Assembly: GCF_009769385.1 (NCBI RefSeq)
Contig: NZ_VKAB01000002.1
Coordinates: 124,001 to 188,000, forward strand
Source: Saccharothrix deserti
GTDB taxonomy: Bacteria > Actinomycetota > Actinomycetes > Mycobacteriales > Pseudonocardiaceae
Direction: 5' to 3'
Length of the DNA stretch: 64,000 bases
Shown: piece after piece, positions 59,947-64,000 of the stretch
How positions within the stretch are numbered: position 1 is the stretch's first letter
Layout: every line of letters starts with the position of its first letter
The notes under the pieces: generated by a model
The model's database searches: none
What the model saw: only the letters and a program-made list of their open reading frames with translations
Told to the model about the DNA's origin: nothing
Program-made: the position numbers and the translations under genes

Positions 59947-60096
59947 ATGGGCGATGTCCAGCAGATCGTCGTCTTCAACGCCGACAGCGTTCTCAACATC
60001 GGCGACGCGACGATCAAGCTGGAGCCCGTCCCGAGCTTGGTCAGCATCGGAGCAGACGGCCAGGGGTCCCAATACGAGATGCAGGGCGTCCGCTGA
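59947..60096 (+). CDS. Small hypothetical protein (49 aa)
   Basis: ATG 59947 to TGA 60096. The sequence MGDVQQIVVFNADSVLNIGD, then ATIKLEPVPSLVSIGADGQG and SQYEMQGVR, has even composition and alternating hydrophobic strands like a real beta-rich peptide, unlike the antisense frames. No family recognised and only a weak GGA upstream. It ends 28 bp before the shared hairpin with cobN. Confidence 0.5.
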   Translation: MGDVQQIVVFNADSVLNIGDATIKLEPVPSLVSIGADGQGSQYEMQGVR

Positions 60097-60123
60097 TCGA
60101 GTGACGTCCACCCACGTCAGACA

Positions 60124-60183
60124 GGCACGGCCCTCGGTCGATCACGCGGGTTTCGAAACCACGTGATCCCCGAGGGCCGTGCC
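60124..60183. terminator. Long bidirectional hairpin after cobN
   Basis: Extended imperfect inverted repeat: GGCACGGCCCTCGG at 60124-60137 pairs with its complement ending at 60183, and the inner bases GATCACG/CGTGATC and GGTTTCG/CGAAACC continue the stem with few mismatches. It lies 5 bp past the cobN stop and serves the convergent small gene as well. Confidence 0.8.
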
Positions 60184-60187
60184 CCTG

Positions 60188-63100
60188 CTACCGGCCGTCT
60201 TCGAGGTCGCCCTCGGTTTCCAGGTAGGCGTTCTGCAACGCTTCCAGCGTCTCGGCTTCCGGGTGCTCCCACATGCCCCGGTTCGCCGCCTCCAGCAGCC
60301 GTTCCGAGATGCCGTGCAGCGCCCACGGGTTCGACTCGGCCAGGAACTTCCGGTTCTCCGGGTCCAGCACGTAGCTCGCCGCGAGCTGCTCGTACATCCA
60401 GTCCGCGACCACCCCCGTGGTGGCGTCGTAGCCGAACAGGTAGTCGACCGTGGCAGCGAGTTCGAACGCGCCCTTGTAACCGTGCTTGCGCATCGCGGCC
60501 AGCCACCTCGGGTTGACCACGCGGGCGCGGAAGATCCGGTTCGTCTCCTCGTGCAGGGTCCTGGTCCGCACGGCGTCCGGCCGGGTGCTGTCGCCTACGT
60601 AGGCGGCAGGGGCTTTGCCGGTGAGCGCGCGGACCGTGGCGATCATTCCGCCGTGGTACTGGAAGTAGTCGTCCGAATCGGCGATGTCGTGTTCACGCGT
60701 GTCGATGTTCTTCGCCGCGACGGCGATGCGCTTGTAGGCGCTCTCCATCGCCGGACGCGCTTCCACCCCGTCGAGTTCACGGCCGTAGGCGTAGCCGCCC
60801 CACACCGCGTACACCTCGGCCAGGTCGGCGTCGTCGCGCCAGTTCCGGCTGTCGATGAGCGGGAGCAGACCGGCGCCGTACGCGCCCGGCTTGCTGCCGA
60901 AGATGCGCATGGTCGCCCTGCGCGCGTCGTTGTGCTGCGCCAGGTCGGCCTGGGCGTGCGCCCGGACGTAGTTGTCCGCCGCCGACTCGTCCAGGTCGGC
61001 CACGAGTCGCACCGCGTCGTCGAGCAACGCGACCACGTGCGGGAACGCGTCGCGGAAGAAACCGCTGATCCGGACGGTGACGTCGATCCGCGGCCGGTTC
61101 AGCTCGGCGAGCGGGATCGCCTCCAGGCCGGTCACCCGGCGGGACTGGTCGTCCCAGGTGGGCCGGACACCCATCAGGGCGAGCACCTCGGCGATGTCGT
61201 CACCGGCCGTGCGCATGGCGCTGGTGCCCCAGACGGACAGGCCCACGGACGGCGGCCACTCCCCCGTTTCCGCGCGGTAACGGTCCAGGAGCGAGTCGGC
61301 CATGGCCTGACCGGTCTCCCAGGCCAGGCGGGACGGCACCGCCTTGGGGTCCACCGAGTAGAAGTTGCGACCGGTCGGCAGGACGTTCACCAGGCCGCGC
61401 AGCGGCGAGCCGCTGGGACCGGCCGGGACGTAACCACCGTCGAGGGCGTGCAGGACGTTGGTCATCTCGTCCGTGGTGCGGGCCAGCCTGGGCACGACCT
61501 CGACGGCCGCGAACTCCAGGATCCTGGCGACGTCCTCGTTCTCGGTGAGGGTCCGCGCCGCGGCCACGTCCCACCCGGCGTCTTCCATGGCCTGGACGAG
61601 TGCGCGGGCCTCCGACTCGACCCGGTCCGTGTCGGTCCGGGCGTTGGCCGCGCCGGTCCTGGCCTCGGCCAGGCCCAGGGCCTCGCGCAGGCCCGGCAGG
61701 GCGGCGACCTGGCCCGCCCACATCTGCTTGGCCTGGAGGATGGACAGCACCAGGTTGACCCTGGTCTCGCCGGTGGGCGCCTCGCCGAGGATGTGCAGGC
61801 CGTCGCGGATCTGGACGTCCTTCACCTCGCACAGCCAGCCGTCGACGTGCAGGATCAGCTCGTCGAACTCGGCGTCGTGCGGCCGGTCGTCGAGGCCGAG
61901 GTCGTGGTCGAGCTTGGCGGCCTGGATGAGGGTCCAGATCTGGGCCCGGATCGCGGGCAGCTTGGCCGGGTCCATCGCGGCGATGTTGCCGTGCTCGTCC
62001 AGGAGCTGTTCGAGCCTGGCGATGTCGCCGTAGCTGTCGGCCCTGGCCATCGGCGGCACGAGGTGGTCCACGAGGGTGGCGTGCGCCCGCCGTTTCGCCT
62101 GGGTGCCCTCGCCCGGGTCGTTGACCAGGAACGGGTAGATCAGCGGCAGGTCGCCGAGGGCGGCGTCGGGGCCGCAGCCCGCCGACATGCCGACGGTCTT
62201 GCCGGGCAGCCATTCGAGGTTGCCGTGCTTGCCGACGTGCACCACGGCGTCGGCGCCGAACTCGTCCTCCAGCCAGCGGTACGCGGCCAGGTAGTGGTGG
62301 CTCGGCGGCAGGTCCGGGTCGTGGTAGATGGCGATCGGGTTCTCGCCGAAGCCGCGCGGCGGCTGGACCATGACCACGACGTTGCCGGAGCGGAGGGCGG
62401 CCAGGACGATCTCGCCGTCCTTGTCCTTCGACCGGTCGACGAACAGGTCACCGGGAGCCGCACCCCAGTGCTGCTCCATGTCCTGCCGGGTGTCCTCCGG
62501 AAGGGTGGCGAACCACTGCCTGTAACGGGCCGCCGGGAGTCGGACGGGGTTGCCCCGGATCTGCTCCTCGGTGAGCCAGTCGGCGTCCTGGCCGCCGGCC
62601 GCGATGAGGGCGTGGATCAACGCGTCGCCGTCCAGGTTCGCCACGCCGGGCAGGTCGTCACCGATGTCGTAGCCGTGGTCCTTCATCGCGGTGAGCAGCC
62701 GCACGACGCTCGCCGGCGTGTCCAGGCCCACCGCGTTGCCGATGCGGGAGTGCTTGGTCGGGTACGCCGAGAGCATGACCGCGATCCGGCGTTCGGCCGG
62801 CGGGATGTGGCGGAGCCTGCCGTGGCGGACGGCGATGCCCGCGACCCGCGACGCGCGCTCCTCGTCGGCCACGTAGACGGTGAGGCCGTCCTCGTCGATC
62901 TCCTTGAACGAGAACGGCACCGTGATGATCCGGCCGTCGAACTCGGGGATCGCCACCTGGGTCGCGGTGTCCAAAGGGGACAGCCCGTCGTCGTTCTCGT
63001 CCCACGCGGCACGGCTGCTGGTCAGGCACAGCGCCTGGAGGATGGGGACGTCGAGGGCGGCCAACGCGCCCACGTCCCACGCGTCGTCGTCACCGCCTGC

Positions 63101-63838
63101 GGACGCGTCGGCGGGCTTGGTGCCGCCGGCCGCGAGCACGGTGACCACCAGGGCGTCCGCCTTGCCCAGCTCGGTCAGGAGCTCCGCGTCCGCCGAGCGC
63201 AGCGAGGCGCAGAAGATCGGCAGCGGCCGGCCGCCCTTGGCCTCGATCGCGTCGCACAACGCGTGCACGAACGCCGTGTTCCCGGCCACGTGGTGAGCGC
63301 GGTAGTACAGGACCGCGATGGTCGGGCCGTCACTTTTGCCGGCACCGTCACTTTTGCCGGCACCGTCACTTTTGCCGGCACCGTCACTGTCACCGGCACC
63401 GCTGCCCGCGGGCTCACGCTCCAGCACGCCCCAGGTGGGGGTCGGCTCGGGCGGGGTGAAGCCGTGGCCGGTGAGCAGCACCGTGTCGGACAGGAAGTTG
63501 TACAGCTGCGCGAGGTTCACCGCGCCGCCGTGGGCCAGGTACGCGTGCGCCTCCGCGCACACACCGCCGGGAACGGTGGACAGCTCCATCAGCGGGGCGT
63601 CGGGGTTCTGCTCGCCGCCCAGCACGACGACCGGGAGCGGCCGGGCCAGCAGCCAGTCCAGCCCCTCCTCCCACATCCGGCGTCCGCCGAGGATGCGCAC
63701 GACCACCAGGTCGACGCCCTCCACCAGCGCCGGGAGGTCGTCCACGGCGGTGCGGGCGGGGTTGGCCAGGCGGTAGTCCGCGCCACTCGCGCGGGCGGAC
63801 AGCAGGTCCGTGTCGGAGGTCGACAACAGCAGGATCAC
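60188..63838 (-). CDS. cobN: Cobaltochelatase subunit CobN
   Basis: 1216 aa from GTG 63838. Full-length CobN/magnesium-chelatase H-type subunit: N-terminal segment ILLLSTSDTDLLSARASGADY, TIAVLYYRAHHVAGNTAFVHAL (about 172-193), AVMLSAYPTKHSRIGNAVGLDTP, HVGKHGNLEWLPGKTVGMSA, and C-terminal RLLEAANRGMWEHPEAETLEAL. With CobS and CobT (not in this window) it inserts Co2+ into hydrogenobyrinate a,c-diamide in aerobic cobalamin synthesis. Residues about 147-170 are four tandem GAG[KD]SD units from an 18-bp DNA repeat, a likely disordered insert. A cobalamin riboswitch precedes it. Confidence 0.96.
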   Translation of the reverse strand: MILLLSTSDTDLLSARASGADYRLANPARTAVDDLPALVEGVDLVVVRILGGRRMWEEGLDWLLARPLPVVVLGGEQNPDAPLMELSTVPGGVCAEAHAYLAHGGAVNLAQLYNFLSDTVLLTGHGFTPPEPTPTWGVLEREPAGSGAGDSDGAGKSDGAGKSDGAGKSDGPTIAVLYYRAHHVAGNTAFVHALCDAIEAKGGRPLPIFCASLRSADAELLTELGKADALVVTVLAAGGTKPADASAGGDDDAWDVGALAALDVPILQALCLTSSRAAWDENDDGLSPLDTATQVAIPEFDGRIITVPFSFKEIDEDGLTVYVADEERASRVAGIAVRHGRLRHIPPAERRIAVMLSAYPTKHSRIGNAVGLDTPASVVRLLTAMKDHGYDIGDDLPGVANLDGDALIHALIAAGGQDADWLTEEQIRGNPVRLPAARYRQWFATLPEDTRQDMEQHWGAAPGDLFVDRSKDKDGEIVLAALRSGNVVVMVQPPRGFGENPIAIYHDPDLPPSHHYLAAYRWLEDEFGADAVVHVGKHGNLEWLPGKTVGMSAGCGPDAALGDLPLIYPFLVNDPGEGTQAKRRAHATLVDHLVPPMARADSYGDIARLEQLLDEHGNIAAMDPAKLPAIRAQIWTLIQAAKLDHDLGLDDRPHDAEFDELILHVDGWLCEVKDVQIRDGLHILGEAPTGETRVNLVLSILQAKQMWAGQVAALPGLREALGLAEARTGAANARTDTDRVESEARALVQAMEDAGWDVAAARTLTENEDVARILEFAAVEVVPRLARTTDEMTNVLHALDGGYVPAGPSGSPLRGLVNVLPTGRNFYSVDPKAVPSRLAWETGQAMADSLLDRYRAETGEWPPSVGLSVWGTSAMRTAGDDIAEVLALMGVRPTWDDQSRRVTGLEAIPLAELNRPRIDVTVRISGFFRDAFPHVVALLDDAVRLVADLDESAADNYVRAHAQADLAQHNDARRATMRIFGSKPGAYGAGLLPLIDSRNWRDDADLAEVYAVWGGYAYGRELDGVEARPAMESAYKRIAVAAKNIDTREHDIADSDDYFQYHGGMIATVRALTGKAPAAYVGDSTRPDAVRTRTLHEETNRIFRARVVNPRWLAAMRKHGYKGAFELAATVDYLFGYDATTGVVADWMYEQLAASYVLDPENRKFLAESNPWALHGISERLLEAANRGMWEHPEAETLEALQNAYLETEGDLEDGR
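63329..63400 (-). repeat. 18-bp tandem repeat inside cobN
   Basis: GTCACTTTTGCCGGCACC repeats at 63329, 63347 and 63365 without change, and a fourth unit at 63383 differs at three bases. Because the unit is a multiple of three the frame is kept, encoding GAGKSD three times and GAGDSD once. Copy number could vary by slippage without breaking the gene. Confidence 0.9.
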
Positions 63839-63859
63839 GTGCGGGCTCCATCCCTCGGG

Positions 63860-63990
63860 GGTCCTCGCCCCAAGTCGTAGGGGACGGCTAGCGGAGTTCC
63901 TGGCTCCCGGGACTTCTCCCGGTCACAGTGGCGGGACCGCGCCGGATTCACACCGGCTTCCTCCTGTTGCTTCGCCGTTCGGATGTCACC
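63860..63990 (-). promoter_or_regulatory. Cobalamin riboswitch upstream of cobN
   Basis: Read on the minus strand the leader contains the conserved core GCCGGTGTGAATCCGGC, then GCGGTCCCGCCACTGTGA, and the B12 box GAGCCAGGAACTC (63894-63906). These are the signature elements of the cobalamin riboswitch aptamer. A GGGG/CCCC hairpin (about 63850-63875) between aptamer and start may mask the GGAG ribosome-binding site when cobalamin is bound. Limits are approximate because the 5' end is near the window edge. Confidence 0.92.
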
Positions 63991-64000
63991 CTAACCGGCG

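Noticed and set aside
63329-63400. CRISPR-like array
   Set aside because: The units are contiguous without spacers, only 18 bp, and in frame inside cobN; this is a coding tandem repeat.
60179-63880. A plus-strand open frame of over 1200 codons antisense to cobN
   Set aside because: It is the Arg/Val/His-rich shadow of a recognised gene in GC-rich DNA; no domain, start signal or composition supports it.

Overview
The window is high-GC actinobacterial chromosome: strong G/C third-position bias, many GTG starts, four-base overlapping gene junctions and probable leaderless starts. The gene set (heptose and UDP-xylose glycan genes, GH74 xyloglucanase with a CelR/CebR-type box, CobN under a cobalamin riboswitch, DUF6480, DUF6328, ChaB) fits a filamentous soil actinomycete, most likely Pseudonocardiales (Saccharothrix/Actinosynnema/Lentzea type). 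The genus is inferred, not shown. No phage, IS element, rRNA, tRNA or CRISPR array was seen.

Layout. 1-4.3 kb: 3' part of a GH65 phosphorylase, small hypotheticals, a protein resembling the anthrax edema factor/ExoY nucleotidyl cyclase domain, and a DUF2087 regulator. 4.3-11.8 kb: an aldo/keto reductase, then a glycan locus with a GT2 gene divergent from UDP-xylose synthase, NodU-type carbamoyltransferase, GT2, GT9 and UDP-glucose dehydrogenase. 11.8-17.4 kb: an ABC exporter divergent from a DesK/NarL-type two-component pair, an aldehyde dehydrogenase and a ChaB protein. 17.4-25.7 kb: an aromatic catabolic operon (cyclase-family hydrolase, FAD monooxygenase, extradiol-type VOC protein, FAH hydrolase, SDR, alpha/beta hydrolase) divergent from a LysR regulator and an MFS transporter, with a perfect 9-bp-arm palindrome between them. 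25.7-26.8 kb: gene debris. 26.8-29.9 kb: SDR, zinc alcohol dehydrogenase, a chimeric remnant and a DUF6328 protein. 29.9-37.2 kb: an eight-gene, translationally coupled minus-strand operon with heptose activation genes (gmhB, gmhA, hldE-like), three glycosyltransferases, an SDR and a cytochrome P450. 37.3-43.2 kb: small housekeeping or stress genes. 43.3-47.1 kb: xylBA and a divergent ROK regulator. 47.7-50.9 kb: a large HTH-STAND-WD40 protein and a LapA-domain protein. 50.9-59.7 kb: xyloglucanase and a cebEFG-bglC-lacI operon sharing a TGGGAGCGCTCCCA operator. 60.2-64 kb: cobN with an upstream cobalamin riboswitch.

How it works together. The right third is coherent plant-polysaccharide use: secreted GH74/CBM2 xyloglucanase, cello-oligosaccharide uptake, intracellular beta-glucosidase, and xylose isomerase plus xylulokinase for the released xylose. 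The two glycan loci could supply activated xylose and heptose to a surface or secreted glycan, although no polymerase or exporter is visible. The catabolic operon has the hydroxylation, ring-cleavage and hydrolysis logic of an aromatic pathway whose substrate cannot be read from sequence.
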